Positions 36,484 through 48,853 of a stretch of 64,000 bases of DNA are shown one piece after another. The stretch spans positions 124,001 through 188,000 of the forward strand of contig QANY01003937.1 of the NCBI GenBank assembly GCA_003255025.1, read 5' to 3'. The stretch is from Datisca glomerata (lineage: Eukaryota; Streptophyta; Magnoliopsida; Cucurbitales; Datiscaceae). Under the pieces are notes generated by a model. That model was not told the DNA's origin, did no database searches, and saw nothing but the letters and a program-made list of their open reading frames with translations. Position numbers and translations under genes: made by a program. Numbering within the stretch: the stretch's first letter is position 1; every line of letters starts with the position of its first letter.

Positions 36484-37667
36484 TCACACCAAATCGGAAA
36501 AATAAATGTCCTCTACAACTGGAGTTATATTCATCCAACAAGATGAAAATTTCATGGCAATGGTGTATTTAGCTAATCTATCTGCTACCATATTACTACG
36601 ACGAGGAACATGGATAACATTACTCCTAAATAAGCCAGCTAGAAGCCCTCTAATAGCAGCCAATATGTCCCCTTCCGGAGCTAGAGCCATGCTATTGGAC
36701 TCAATTCCCTTACAAAGATTAACATTATCTGATTCAATCTCCGATCAATGGATCACTCTTGTACAAATCTCAACCCATTGAGGAGAGCTAGACACTCCAC
36801 CGTAAATGGATCGAGGTTACCCTCCTTAAAGAAAGAGCTCGTAGCAACAACCTTACTCGAGTGGTTCCTAACAACCACTCCAAAACCCAAACTTACAGGG
36901 GAGCAAGCCGCGTCTACATTCATCTTCAAGCTTCCCACTGTGGGAGTATTCCTGCGTAGGGCACAGGTCAAATTACTCCTCACTTTACTGATCGGAGGAG
37001 AATGAAAGTTGACCCACTCCTGGATGAATGAATCCGCACTACACATCAAATCACCATTCGGTCGAACCACTCCTCCATGAACCCCCTGGCTTATGGAGAA
37101 CCAAATAAACTAGTACAAGCTCGCCAGTCTCCCCAACAGACACTTCGTCCAAGAGAAGAAAACATCCATCGGGTTCCCTGAATCTCTCAATGAGAGATGA
37201 GAGACCCCATACTCCCTCCAAGCCTCCAATTTCTAAAAACTTTTGATCCTAAGGCACAAAAAGAAATCATGAACTGTCATTTCCAGTTGGCCATAGAAAA
37301 AGCAATGATCCGAGACCTGTACACCCCTCTTAGAGAGATTTAATCCTGTCGGTAAGATATTCCTAAAAGTTCTCCAAAGAAAAATCTTCACCTTCAATGG
37401 GATGAACGTTCCACAATTTCTTCCGCCAAATATCTGAACTCGACGAGGAGCAACCTCGAATCTCATCCCTATTCATTGCCGCCCAATATCCACTCCTAAC
37501 CGAATATATCCCATCTCTACTATAGTGCCAAATTTTCACATCCGTGTGGTGGAATCAACCAGCAAAATAGATAAATTTAGTTTATATCATCCTCGTGGAA
37601 AAACTGGGCAAGCTTTGATAAATCTCATCATCTCGTCCATTGAAATCAATCACTTTCATGTCAATGC

Positions 37668-37707
37668 GGGGGGGGGGGGGGGGGGNGGGGGGGGGGGGGG
37701 GGGGGGG
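37668..37707. repeat. Poly-G run with one undetermined base
   Basis: 39 G residues with an N at 37686, placed exactly at a break in LINE collinearity. It may be a true homopolymer, but the N suggests an uncertain assembly join. Confidence 0.9.
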
Positions 37708-37714
37708 CTCTAAG

Positions 37715-38970
37715 CAACAGCCTAAATGTAGATGGTATAGGCAACCATGGAGAATTGATTGCCGAGATCAAAGACCCGTTCCCAACTCGCCACATCAAAC
37801 CTTTCACCACAACTGATCAACCCCAAATAAGGTCCTTCCATTGTACCGAGGATCTAGGGGAGAAGGCCGTTTCTTCAAAGGAGCACCTCGGAAAATATTT
37901 ACCTTTCAGCACCTTACTCAGCAGGGAAGAAGGGTTTTGAATGATCCGCCAGGCCAATTTTCTAATAAGTGCTTTATTAAATAAGGAAACTTTCCAGAAA
38001 CCCATACCACTCTTTGATTTCGGTTGGCAAAGGGCATTCCATGAGAGCCAATACATATTTGACCCCGAGTCCGTGAAGCCCCACCAAAACTTAGCCATAG
38101 TCCACTCCATTTCCTTGCAAACCTTCACAGACAGCCTAAAACAACTTATTGCAAAAATTAGAAAAGCTTGGGCACATGCCTTAAATCAACACTTCTTCCC
38201 CCCACCCCTAGAAAATTGGCTTTCTTTCCACCGTTGGAGAAGCTTCCAAATACGCCCCAATGGGCAAGGCATTGGGAATCCCCAAGTGATTTGTAACAAT
38301 CGACTTTGCAAAGGCCTAAATGTAGACGGTATAGGCAGCCAAGGCGAATTGAGTGCCGAAATCAAAGACTCGTTCCCAACTCGCCACATCAAACCTTTCA
38401 CCACAACTGATCTACCCCAAATAAGGCCCTTCCATTGTACCGAGGATCTAGGGGATGAGGCCGTTTCTTCAAAGGAGCACCTTGGGAAATATTCACCTTT
38501 CAGCACCTTACTCAGCAAGGAAGAAGGGGTTTGAATGATCCGCCAGGCCAATTTTCTAATAAGAACTTTATTAAATAAGGAAAGTTTCTAGAAACCCATA
38601 ACACTCTTAGATTTCTGTTGGCAAAGGGCATTCCATGAGAGCCAATACATCTTTGACCTCGAGTCCGTGAAGCTCCACCAAAACTTAGCCACAGTCCACT
38701 CCATTTCCTTACAAACCTTCACAGGCAGCCTAAAACAACTCATTGCAAAAATCGGAAGAGCTTGGGTGCATGCCTTAATCAACACTTCTTCCCACCACCC
38801 CTAGAAAATTGGCTCTCTTTCCACCGTCGGAGAAGCTTCCAAATCCTATCTTTTAAATATCTGAAGATGATACTCTTAGACCTACCCACGAAATCCAGGA
38901 GACCCAAATACGCCCCAATGGGCAAGGCATAGGAAATCCCCAAGTGATTTGTAACAATCGACTTTGCTTC
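37715..38970. repeat. 593-base tandem duplication within the LINE
   Basis: 37715-38310 and about 38308-38970 are collinear (for example, GATCCGCCAGGCCAATTTTC occurs near 37943 and 38537). The first unit lacks about 72 bases present in the second (around 38850-38920), so the copies differ by a deletion as well as substitutions. Confidence 0.85.
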
Positions 38971-39062
38971 TGATACCTTGTTAGGAAAGAAAGAGATGGT
39001 TGACTTGGAGAAGTTAATACATTGGCCGAGACTTTAGAATAAGCATCCAACAACTCTTTCAC

Positions 39063-39552
39063 GGTCTAAATAATATGTGTGTCATAAGTAAATGGTGATA
39101 CGACACATTTACCCTTTTAGAAGTTCAACGATATTCACGCGTGAAATGGGGACGAGACCCTGTGTCGTTTTAAAAGGGACAGTAGAGGGTTATTTCTTAC
39201 ATCTAAATCGCCTTATCTAATCTGCACAGTCTAAATGTTGATGTACTCTGCACGGTCTAAACGTTGATGCACTGCAAATAAATAAAAAATTGTGACTTTT
39301 CTTAATTTTATAAAGATCTTTCCGATCAGAATGAACAGTTAGGGCCGATGACTTCTCTTAATTTTTGAAAGTTGGTATGATCAAGTATCGAGAATCAAAA
39401 TCCGAGAAACATTAGGGCCGATGATTTATGCGACGCCACATGGTTTTCCTAGTGTAACTACTTTTCAAATTGTTCGTTGAGACTCCATACGTCTAATAGA
39501 CTATATCATCATTCTCGTTAATTAGTTAATCTGAATTTGTATGGGAACTGCT
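39063..39552. other. Intergenic, unassigned
   Basis: No gene recognised. It contains a short repeated phrase CACGGTCTAAACGTTGATG near 39227-39270 and two GGGCCGATGA motifs near 39344 and 39415. Confidence 0.4.
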
Positions 39553-40132
39553 TAGGGGTGTTCAAAAACCGTTTAGTCTGAACCGGTCCGATCTAAAATT
39601 GATCGGTCTGGACAGTTTTTTTATTGTCAATGGTCGGTTCGGTCCTTCTTTTAAAGAGGACCGAAAATTCGGACCGGTCTAGAATTTTTGTTAATTCTGG
39701 ATCGATCCGACCGGACCGACCGTATAGATACTATATATATAATTTTTTTAGGGTTAGGTTATTTCTCAGTCCAGCACCAGACCTAGCCCCTCTCCTTGAA
39801 GTTTGAATATGTTTGAATGTTAGATATTAGTACTTTGAACTTTGGATATTTTTAAATGTTGAATATTAGTACTTTGGAGTTTGGATATGTTTAGATATGG
39901 TAAACTCCTAGTCAAAATTTATCGTTATTGTTAAATAATATATTTATTGTAAAACAAGTATTTAGTCAGTTAAATCCGTCCAAACCGACCGTTGAATTTC
40001 GGTCTGGTCGGTCCGGGTTTTTTTTTCTTCAGATTTTGGTCCGTTCGGTCCTCCGGATAGGAGGACCGTAATTTTCTGTCTGGTTTTATTTTTCTCCGAA
40101 AGTCCGACCAGATCGACCGTTGAATACCCGTA
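39553..40132. mobile_element. Non-autonomous hAT-type element, 580 bases
   Basis: It begins TAGGGGTGTT and ends AATACCCGTA (a decayed AACACCCCTA), so the termini are inverted repeats. Flanks are GAACTGCT on the left and AAACTACT on the right, a 6-of-8 match expected for an old 8-base hAT target duplication. The inside has many CGGTCCG/GGTCGGTTCGG subterminal motifs and no transposase. It is related to the element at 54347-55321. Confidence 0.75.
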
Positions 40133-40140
40133 AAACTACT

Positions 40141-42649
40141 CACATGGATGATCTCATAGGAATTGGGATGTGCTTAATTTCTCTCATCAAGTTCCAGTGA
40201 GTTGATATCATCTATCATTCAAAACAACACACTTAGCATGAAAATCGATTTTAGCAAAATTGTACTGAGTTTTCCAGTGGCAGAGCTTTGCTCTTGCCAA
40301 AAGGAGGATTTTTTTATCAATAATCTGTATTTTATGATATATTAATAGTCACATGAATTGAGAATCTTTTTATAGATGATTTTATCTAATTAACTATTCT
40401 AATTCTAGACTATATTAATTTGATACGAGTAAATATGATTGATTGATATATAAATTCATATATTAATTCGCTTCGATAATATAATTTAACGAAAATATCT
40501 AGTTATCCTTATTAATATATTAGTTATTAATTTCAGTTATTTAACGCTTAATAATTCATATAATATTAATGAAAAATGAAGTTTGATATTTTGATACTTC
40601 TTTTTCTTTTAGTATTTTTTCTTGCTTTAATTAAGTACAAAAGAAAACATATTTTAATTTTCTTCTCATCTATATTTTATAGTAAATAAAGAGAACATAT
40701 TACATGCGTATGACTCAAACTATATCTAAATCTCATGTATTAAGTATATCAAGAAATAGAAAAATTGTCAACTCCTACTATAAATAGTTTGAACCATACC
40801 CATGCAATATAATCAATTATTTATATATACCGAAATATAAAACCACATGCTGGGTTTAGTAACCAGTGACTCGAGCGAGGGCAAAAGGTGGGTTGAATAA
40901 ATTGTTAGCACATGATATATAAGTTAAAAAAATCACAGCTAAACACAATTTAACTGACCAATTACCAAAGATAAAAAAATCTGTGAGCTCTTGGCTCTTC
41001 AAAGTTCAGCCCCTAGCACACGGTCACGTTAGTTATAATTTTAGTGTGCAATCGGTTTCTAAAGAGCTAAGCCATGTGAGCCCTTGATGGGTTAATCGTC
41101 ACAATTAGGCAACTGGCTATTTTCTCCACATGGGTTGATAATAAGCCAGCAGTATGCCAACCTCCATTTTGTGAAGAATCATCAATTCCTTTCCTTGTGC
41201 GTACGTAGTGGTAGATGTTGTGTTGTTGACAAGAAGGCACACTTATCTTTGCAACAAGTTCTTGTTTCGTTGACTTGATATATATGATTAAATTTTCTTT
41301 AAATCTTAAAATTTATGTAATTATGATGTTAGTATTAATGTATCTCTAAGTATCAAATAATATGTACTATTTGACATGAAATACAAATGTCTTTGATTGC
41401 GTCTAATAAGATTAGTGTCAAAATTAGAAATAGAGAACATTTGGTTCTGACCGAAAAGCAACGGCAGAGATCTAACACGATAAGGCGTTTAAATTAAGGT
41501 GATGACAAGGTGTTTCTTCCTTTTATATTAATTCAATTTGGGTTTGTATAGTTATTGATAAGATTCTCTGAAACGAATATATATGAGGTTAGTTTAGTAC
41601 ACAAAAATAAAGAAAGAAAGAAATGGACGGCCGGCGTTTCTCACACAAAGCTTAAGCAATATGCAATGAGCATCTAATGCTCTAAAATAAACTAACAGCA
41701 TATTTCTTTAGTTTTTTTTTTCAAATAAATTAAACGTTATTAGCTGTAAATTAGAATTTTGATGGAATTGAGTAAGAGTAGAATAAAACTCTCTTTTACT
41801 ATGGTCGCCTCCTAATATTCACATGAGCATTGAAATATATTTGATAGATATTATAACGATGTCAAATTAAATTCTTTTTAGACTTTATTCTCGTAAAACG
41901 TATCATCTCATGTTGATGATCTAACATGAGAGAAATATGTTATCTTGATCTGAGTTGTTAAGTTCATATTTAAATGACACAGATCAGTTCAACATAACAC
42001 CCGATAAAATTAGAGTATAACGTATTTTTTTACTTTTATTTAATTATAGTCTTTTAATTAAATTTGATCTAGCAGTCAATTTTCACAACACACAGTCTAA
42101 ATCCAACATAACTCACAAGAGGGAATCTGGATCCCTATTTTTGTTTATGAATTTTTGATGGAATGCGTTCTTGGGCTATAAATGTTTAGATTAGGTCTAT
42201 AATGGCTGCTTCTAAATATGGCACCAACTGAAATAAAGTGTTATTCTATTCATAAAAGAAGGGAAGACCGAACAATATTAATTTTCAAGTTGTTTAAATT
42301 CGTCTGACCTAAAATACAAATCTGAATTAGTCCAAAATTTTAACAAAATTGAAAGTAAAATTTGTTTTTTTTCTAGTTGCCTCTAACTATGACATAAGAT
42401 ATGATGAAATGAAAACACTCAAAGACTGAAAATTATTTTCTTATTAAATATATTGATTTACAAATATAAGAGATAATGTGACTGAAATCTACGATCATAA
42501 ATATACAATTTTATGAAAAAGGAGTGTAAAATGATTCGAACTTATAATCTCTTACCGGTTGTAATGAAATAGATTAGTCATATTTGACTGCAATTAGCGT
42601 TTCCAAAAACGCTGACACATATTAAATTGAATTGGGTTTCTCTATGGTT
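40141..42649. other. Long AT-rich intergenic region, nothing recognised
   Basis: About 2.5 kb with no open frame of note, no transposon protein and no clear terminal repeats. Confidence 0.5.
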
Positions 42650-42860
42650 GGAGTCTAATTACAGAAGGAAAGTTTAATCTCAATCGTCTAAATAGATCTG
42701 GACGACCATGATGTAATGTTGAAAAGTAAAAAACATGTATTGAATTTCTTTTCTCTTTTTTTCCTGACAGTTTGACACGATCTAGAATATTCAAATTTGA
42801 TCAGGCAGTCTATGATTATGCAACTGTCATGTCTGACTTTAACGGTAGACAATTCAAATC
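42650..42860. repeat. Unclassified interspersed repeat, copy 2
   Basis: Shares TTTGACACGATCT...TTCAAAT/TGATCAGG...CAGTCTATG with copies at 28.44 and 44.47 kb. Like copy 3, it is preceded by a TCTAAATAGATCTGGACG-type block. Confidence 0.5.
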
Positions 42861-43599
42861 CCCTTAAAATATGATGAAACTTATGCCCTTGTCCTCCAAG
42901 GCAGAGTTTAATGATGTGTTACTATTTTTTATAAACCAGTTTCTTTATAACTCCACACTTACAAAAAAAACTTAAAATATGTGTTTGCTGAGAAGAAGTT
43001 GAGAAAATGGTAAACTTCTATGAGAAAAAAAATGATATGTGGTAAACTTTTAACAAATTCTGCACTGTGTGTTTGTGATTATATTTTTCTTTCATGACAT
43101 TGTGTTTGTTGTGCTATGGAGTAAGACTTAGATATCTCTTCTATAGAATATGTTTTTCCGTACTAAAAAATATATCCATCGTCTCATGCCAAACCTCTAA
43201 GAAAGTACTATCCAACCCAATATCATTTTTTCTCATTAAAAAGCAATACATCATCAAACTCTAGGTGGTGGATTTTTTTTCTGATCAGGCAAACTTTAGG
43301 AGTAGAAAACTTGTATTTGATGAAGCTCTTTATTTCAGTTCGTGAGGCACGCTCTTTTAAGGTTGGCATGATGTAGTTCAATAAATAAGTTTTTGATACT
43401 TCAACAACTTGTTGTTTCAACATTCCTTTCAGAATCTCGCGTATCTTGAAAATTTTTTGGCGGCCTCCATCGTCAGGCTGAATTAAGGTGAATACAAACA
43501 AAACAGCTTTTAGTTGTCCTGGCCTTGCCTATAATTTGGGGCATTTGTCGATCTTCTAGAAAATTTGTTAAGGGTGTTTTGCTATGAATCTCAATGTAT
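42861..43599. other. Unassigned, next to a LINE scrap
   Basis: Two overlapping minus-strand open frames (43223-43501 and 43473-43673) have no recognisable signature. They lie opposite the plus-strand LINE fragment, so they are probably antisense shadows. Confidence 0.4.
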
Positions 43600-43970
43600 A
43601 TTTTGCGTTCGAGATTGAGTTGGTTGCTGCTACGCATGAGATTATTTATGCTTGAATCTTTGAATATAGACAATTACGGTTGGAGAGTGATTATGCTTAT
43701 ATGGTGGTCATTCATTGTTCTAGATCTCGAAATACTCATTGGCGTTGGCATCATGCCTAGGTAAGATGTTTAAGTTTCTTCCCTCAGATGAACTTTATTT
43801 CCACACACATTTACTAGGAGAATAACCGAGTTGCAAGTTGTTTGCGTCCAGGTTACTCAGCATATATTTACTCCTACGTGGTAGCAGAATGCTCTAGCTT
43901 TTTAGGCTTCTTTTATTTCTGATTATGTTTTGTAATAAGTATTGTTTTAAGTTTTGTTGACTTATTTTCA
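43600..43970 (+). mobile_element. LINE RNase H-side fragment
   Basis: Plus-strand reading gives FEIELVAATHEIIYA, then LRLESDYAYMVVIHC, THWRWHHAW and, after a break, ENNRVASCL, resembling the E...LESD...W...EGNRVADCLA pattern of plant LINE RNase H. Stops interrupt it. Nothing upstream is clear enough to extend it. Confidence 0.55.
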
Positions 43971-44469
43971 TGCTTTCATTTATTGACTCTTTCATTACAT
44001 TTTAATAATATGTTGAGTTGAGTTAGATGATGAGAATACTATGAAAGTGTTAGTCTGACTGAGATATCCTGATATATTCACTGATTCTTATCAGCAAGAA
44101 CTTTATCATTAAAAAAATGTCCAAACGACTATACACAAGGTTGTTGCTATCATCTCTATTACAAGTTCATAGTCTTCCCAATTGATTCTTCCCTTTAAAC
44201 TACTCTCGTGTTCCTCAATATTTTTTTTGGGTTAAAAGCAATTGAGAGCAACAACTTGAATAGCTTCAATTGACTAGATTTAGATATTAAGTCGTTATAA
44301 TATTTTTAAATTAGTTTTAGAATAAGCTTTAATAAGTATTAGAAACGTACATGGTAAATTGGTCAACGATTCAAACACCTTACTCTTTCACAGAAAGAGT
44401 TATTCTATAAATTTTGAACTTTACTACAATTCCATTAGGCATGCGCAGAGGATTTGGATCTTTACTTGC
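43971..44469. other. Intergenic, unassigned
   Basis: AT-rich, no gene or repeat recognised. Confidence 0.45.
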
Positions 44470-44690
44470 TAGTAACTGTAGAGAAATGTTCAATCTGAAT
44501 CATCAAGATAGATCTGACGGTTCAAAATAAATGATAAAAATTATAAAAAAATAAAAATATTTTTGTTTTTTTCTGCAAGCAGTATAGCGTGATCTGAACC
44601 GTCTAAATCAAATCGGATGGTTCAGAATCACGGAACTGCTTTGTCAGTCGTTGATGACCAACGGCAGACAAACCAATCCATGCGCAGATA
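44470..44690. repeat. Unclassified interspersed repeat, copy 3
   Basis: Contains AGATAGATCTGACGGTTCA, then GCGTGATCTGAACCGTCTAAAT and TTTGTCAGTCGTTGATGACC, parallel to the copies at 28.44 and 42.65 kb. Confidence 0.5.
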
Positions 44691-45689
44691 ACAATCCACC
44701 TTTGTTTTGGGCATGCATAACTTGTTTTATGGACATAATAGAAATGAACGCAATATTAAATGAGATATGTAGTTATTATTGAGCTGTGTTAGTTGATCAG
44801 ATTGTATTAACTAACTTGAGATTGATAAAATAAAAAAGTATGAAGAATAAAATAATAACCTAGACATTACAAGAAAAACAGTTTATGGCCGCGATTTTAA
44901 CGGCCACCAGAAAGATTTGTGGTTTTATAAATCACCGACTTATTCACCGTCGCAAAGATTTTTGGCGGTGGTTATTCCCACCGTCAGAAGACCGCCGATA
45001 AATAGGGGTCTTTGCTGGTGACTTTTTTTCTCTTTACCGGCGGTTTCAAACCACCGGTAAAAAGTATTTAGTGGCGGTTCAAACCACCGCCAAAATACCC
45101 AGAAGGCAGAAACTGAAAAAAAAAAATAAATTTCCCAACGGTTTTGAATTGCCTCTATAGGCTTCCAAACGTCGCTATAAATTGAAATTTTAGCCAGAAT
45201 TTTTTCTTTTTTTTAAACATCTCATAACTTTCGAAAATATTCTATATCACATATTTTAGATTTTATCAATACAAAAATTTCAACAATTCAGGGTCCATCG
45301 ATTCAAATATTCAAAAACTCTTACATTTTAAACGTCCACAAATTTAAAAACATTCACAAATTTTAAAGATTCATAATCCATCAATTGAAACATTCACACA
45401 TTCTAAAGATAAAACAATATAAATTCAAACTTCAGCAAATATAGTAATTTTCATCGCCATTGAACTTTATGCGATCATGAAGTTAATGGAGGATCTCCAG
45501 AATCCTATAAACACGTAAAAAATGAACAAAATTAGTATTAGTGTTAGAATAAACATAATTTATAATTATGTAAAGTATATATTCCTTAGAAATCTTACAT
45601 GATCACCGTCGAGAAATGAGAATGAATGATTTTGTGCTTGCATCATTTTCACAACGTGCGCCACTTGGGATTGAAGTTGAACTTGACCA

Positions 45690-46111
45690 TCTTAAAGTTC
45701 ATGAACCTGTGACTTAACTCTCTCATGTTTTGCATGTGGAATGAACGCCTCTTTAGAAAACTAGTGGCTATGATCCAAGTACGCTGGTGAGAGTTGGACC
45801 TAGTCCCATTTCACGGACTCGTCCACGATGCTCTGGACCCATAACTTCAGAAAATACATCTCTAGGGGTGATATTATTCTCATCTTGCGTTTGGGTTGCT
45901 AGAAGTTCTTGCATTTTCTCGTACAACACAAATAATCAATTCGATCACATATGTGACAAATATAGTTGAAAATATAAAAAATATTGTCAAATATAGACTT
46001 AAAAATAATTCTTAGAGCTCTAGAAGCAGATTCTTGATCCACCCAATTCTCATCTTTGCGTTTATGTATTTCTATGAATAGTTTGACCGCATATGGATCT
46101 CTTCCCAACAT
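45690..46111 (-). pseudogene. CACTA second-gene C-terminal fragment (Transposase_24-like)
   Basis: Minus translation from 46111 reads MLGRDPYAVKLFIEIHKRKDENWVDQESASRA, matching the G(R/K)xPxxxELFxETHxRKxxxWVD...SE pattern found near the end of the second protein of plant CACTA elements. A downstream glutamine-rich piece follows at about 45.70-45.62 kb. The N-terminal part is missing. Confidence 0.6.
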
Positions 46112-46209
46112 CTCTGTCTATCATTATATTTTAAAAAATTATATTTTGATTACAATACTAAAAATAAAAATATTACTCATAATAAAAAATATTTACGTAC
46201 TATTTCATC

Positions 46210-47357
46210 TTGTTTTTTAGCATTGCTTTTCCTTCTTAAAGAATGATGTATATGGAATCAAAAGAACATGCCACATGCTATAACTAATACTCATTGCTCC
46301 AAATGGGTTAAAACCATCACTAGCCAAACCAAATCTGACATTACGTGGTTCGGATGAGAATTCAGTATGTCTAGGGTCAAATGATTTCCAAGCAGTCGAA
46401 TCAACATGATGTCTTAAAACACCATCTTCAGTAAACTCTACATGATGTCATTTCATATCGTCAGTAGTTTCAGACGGCATGTATAATATCTATAACCTTC
46501 CTTTTAAAAGAAAGTAACGTATCACTTTAGCAACTTTTCGCTTCTTCTTCCTTTTTCTTTGAGATTGAGATGTACTCTCACCCTCCTTGGTTATCCACCT
46601 TGAAGTACCACAAGTAGAACATGATTGTTCTTGTTCTTTGTATTTCCAATATAATATGGAGTCATTTGGACAAGCATGTATCTTTTCATACCCAACACCT
46701 AACTTTTTTATAAGCTTTGTAGCTTCATAAAATGTTTTTGGCAACTCTCATCCAACTTTACGCAATAACTCAAGCAACTCTGATAGTGCCTCATTACTCA
46801 ATCCATGAAGACACTTGAGATGGTAAAGATGCACAATAAATAAGAGTTTTGAAAAACTTTTGCATCATGGATATAAAGGTTCATTACTATCTCTAACTAA
46901 GTCAGAGAAATCTTTTACCTCTGTGTCTTAAGCATAATTTAGTTGCTCATTCATATTATTAGCAGTTGGTTCTGTTTGCAAATCATGTGTTCCTCTCTAA
47001 TTATCCGTAACTCTGAATGCATCACACAACAAGTCATGCATATTGTCATCACAAGCTTCATACATAGATGTATGGTCCACATTTCTTTCATTAAACTCTT
47101 CTCCATTTGAATTTTGCAATATGGATTTACCATGAAAAAATCAACGTGTATAACTAATAACTAATGCAAAACTCATTAAACACCAAGTGCCCATGCACAC
47201 GCTCCCTATTCATCCTTAGTGTATTCATACAACGTTTACATGGACACAAAATCTTATCCTCTACAGAAAATATATCAAAAGTAAAATCAAGAAACTCCTC
47301 AACTCCATTAAGGTAATCTTGACAAACTCGAGATTTTTCAATCCAATTTTTATTCAT
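46210..47357 (-). pseudogene. CACTA transposase relic (transposase-associated domain plus Transposase_21 N-terminus)
   Basis: From 47357 on minus: MNKNWIEKSR...GVEEFLDF...CPCKRCMN...VHGHL, the transposase-associated domain of plant CACTA first proteins (residues 1-62). After a gap with stops come LYHLKCLHGLSNEALSELL (about 46.8 kb), LPKTFYEATKLIKKLGVGY (46.7 kb), HACPNDSILYWK and CSTCGTSRW. A stop-interrupted Transposase_21 start follows with DGVLRHHVDSTAWKSFDP and VRFGLASDGFNPFG (about 46.4-46.3 kb). The catalytic core beyond this is deleted, so the element could move only with help from an intact relative. Confidence 0.85.
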
Positions 47358-48853
47358 ATTAAAATCAATCTAAACACATTATAATAGATAGTTCAATACA
47401 ATGAAAATCAAAGTCACAATGAAATCAGAGTCACAAATTGAGATACAGAACAGAGAAACAAGTTACAATCACTACAAGAATTAAATAAACTATAAAATTA
47501 GGAAAATTACAATAAACAATTAACTAAATAAATTAGCTACTCATATTCTAACTATTCAATAAATTAGTTCCCATATTCTAACTATTTAACTATTAAATTA
47601 AATAAACTAAAAACTAGGAAAATTACAATAAATAATTAACTAAACAAAATGGGATCGTAACATAACCATATGAGTATATGATTTTTTTCTCCTTTGGATT
47701 AATGGTTTTCTTTTATTTTTTTATTTGATTGTGTTTGCAGATTGTTCGAGCAATTTCTGGGTATAGAAGATAAGGGGTGGGATTAGAGGAGGAGAACATA
47801 GGTTTAATGGAAACTAACGTATATACTTTCACATAACATTGCTACAAATACAATGAAAGAAAGGCATACCATCTCTGAAAATAGGGAACTCAATTCACAG
47901 CACAAACAATTTAGAAACTTAACAAAAGCTATACCGTCTCTGAAAATAGGAAACCCAGTTCACGGTATCGACTATCAACCATATTCAAAATAGTAAGATG
48001 ATGTCCATCTAATAAACCTACAAGGCTGCAACTATATAGCTTCATCTATTAAACTTGCAAGGTTGCAACTATAGAACTTCATCTAATAAACCTGCAAAGC
48101 TGCGACAATATAACTTTTTTTCTCTCGCAATCCTATTACTATTACCCATTCTCTATTTCCCTCGACAATAACAACTCAATAATAATGATAGCTAACAAAA
48201 TTCGGTGACTTCATACAGCCTTAATAAGGAGCATAAAACCTTAATAATCCATAACCTAGCCGAGAAAAAGCTATAACCATCAGCTACTAATGAAAATTCA
48301 AAATAAAACAAGCACTAGATCTGCAAATTCAACATAAAACTCACAAACGGTATGGGGCTTCTCACTAGATCTGGAAGTGGCAGTGTTGAGAGGCAGTGGT
48401 TGAGAAAACTTGGAGATGGACACAGAGGAGCTCGCGGTGGTAGAGAAACATGTAAAGAAGAGAGAGATCTAAGAGAGACAGAGAGAAAACCAACGAGTTA
48501 GAGTGAGTATCGAGTATATACCTGTAAATCGTGGAGGAGCTTGTGGTGGAGGCGCTTGCGGTGGAGGAGCTTATTGCAGAAAATCATGGTGGAGGAGCAC
48601 AGAGGTTCGCATCGCCTATGGCACAGAGAGAGAGAGAGAGGAAGATCGCACGGGTTTGGGCGAAAGGAAAAATTAGAGATTTAAAGGATTTTAGCGGCGG
48701 TTTCTAAAATCGTCGCTAAAAGTAAACCATTTGACGGCGGTTTTTAAAAATCGTAGCCAAAGTTTTACCGACGGTTAGCATAATCGCCGCCATAAACCCG
48801 TCGGGGAAAACTATTTTCTTTTAGTGAGAATCTGCATTTTACATTTAATCATA

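Larger units (their letters stand above)
36484..39062 (-). mobile_element. LINE remnant with RT thumb, zinc tail and RNase H domain
   Basis: Read on minus from about 39062: an RT connection piece (LLDAYSKVSANVL), the thumb region MEWTMAKFWWGFTDS...KSGMGFW, then VKIFLWRTFRNILPTGL...CFFYGQLE of the zf-RVT tail (37233-37466). A plant-type RNase H follows: LKMNVDAACSPVSLGFGVVV (about 36.87-36.92 kb) and, after a frame break, VIHVPRRSNMVADRLAK (about 36.6 kb). The RT active site and endonuclease are absent. The thumb region is present in tandem copies (see 37715-38970), and a poly-G/N run interrupts the element at 37668-37707. It is non-functional. Confidence 0.85.
44865..48826 (-). mobile_element. 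CACTA (En/Spm-type) DNA transposon, internally deleted
   Basis: Ends are CATTACAAGAAAAACAG at 44865 (one change from CACTACAAGAAAA) and, on the other strand from 48826, CACTAAAAGAAAATAG. Both sides are flanked by AGA (44862-44864 and 48827-48829), the 3-base target duplication of CACTA elements. Subterminal regions carry many GGCGGT/ACCGCC repeats (44.9-45.1 and 48.68-48.8 kb), the usual binding sites for the element's own protein. At 3.96 kb it is much shorter than an autonomous copy of 8-10 kb. Genes on minus are decayed (separate entries). Confidence 0.92.

Noticed and set aside
43223..43673. Two overlapping minus frames, up to 92 codons
   Set aside because: They lie opposite and beside a LINE RNase H scrap on plus; no domain was recognised.
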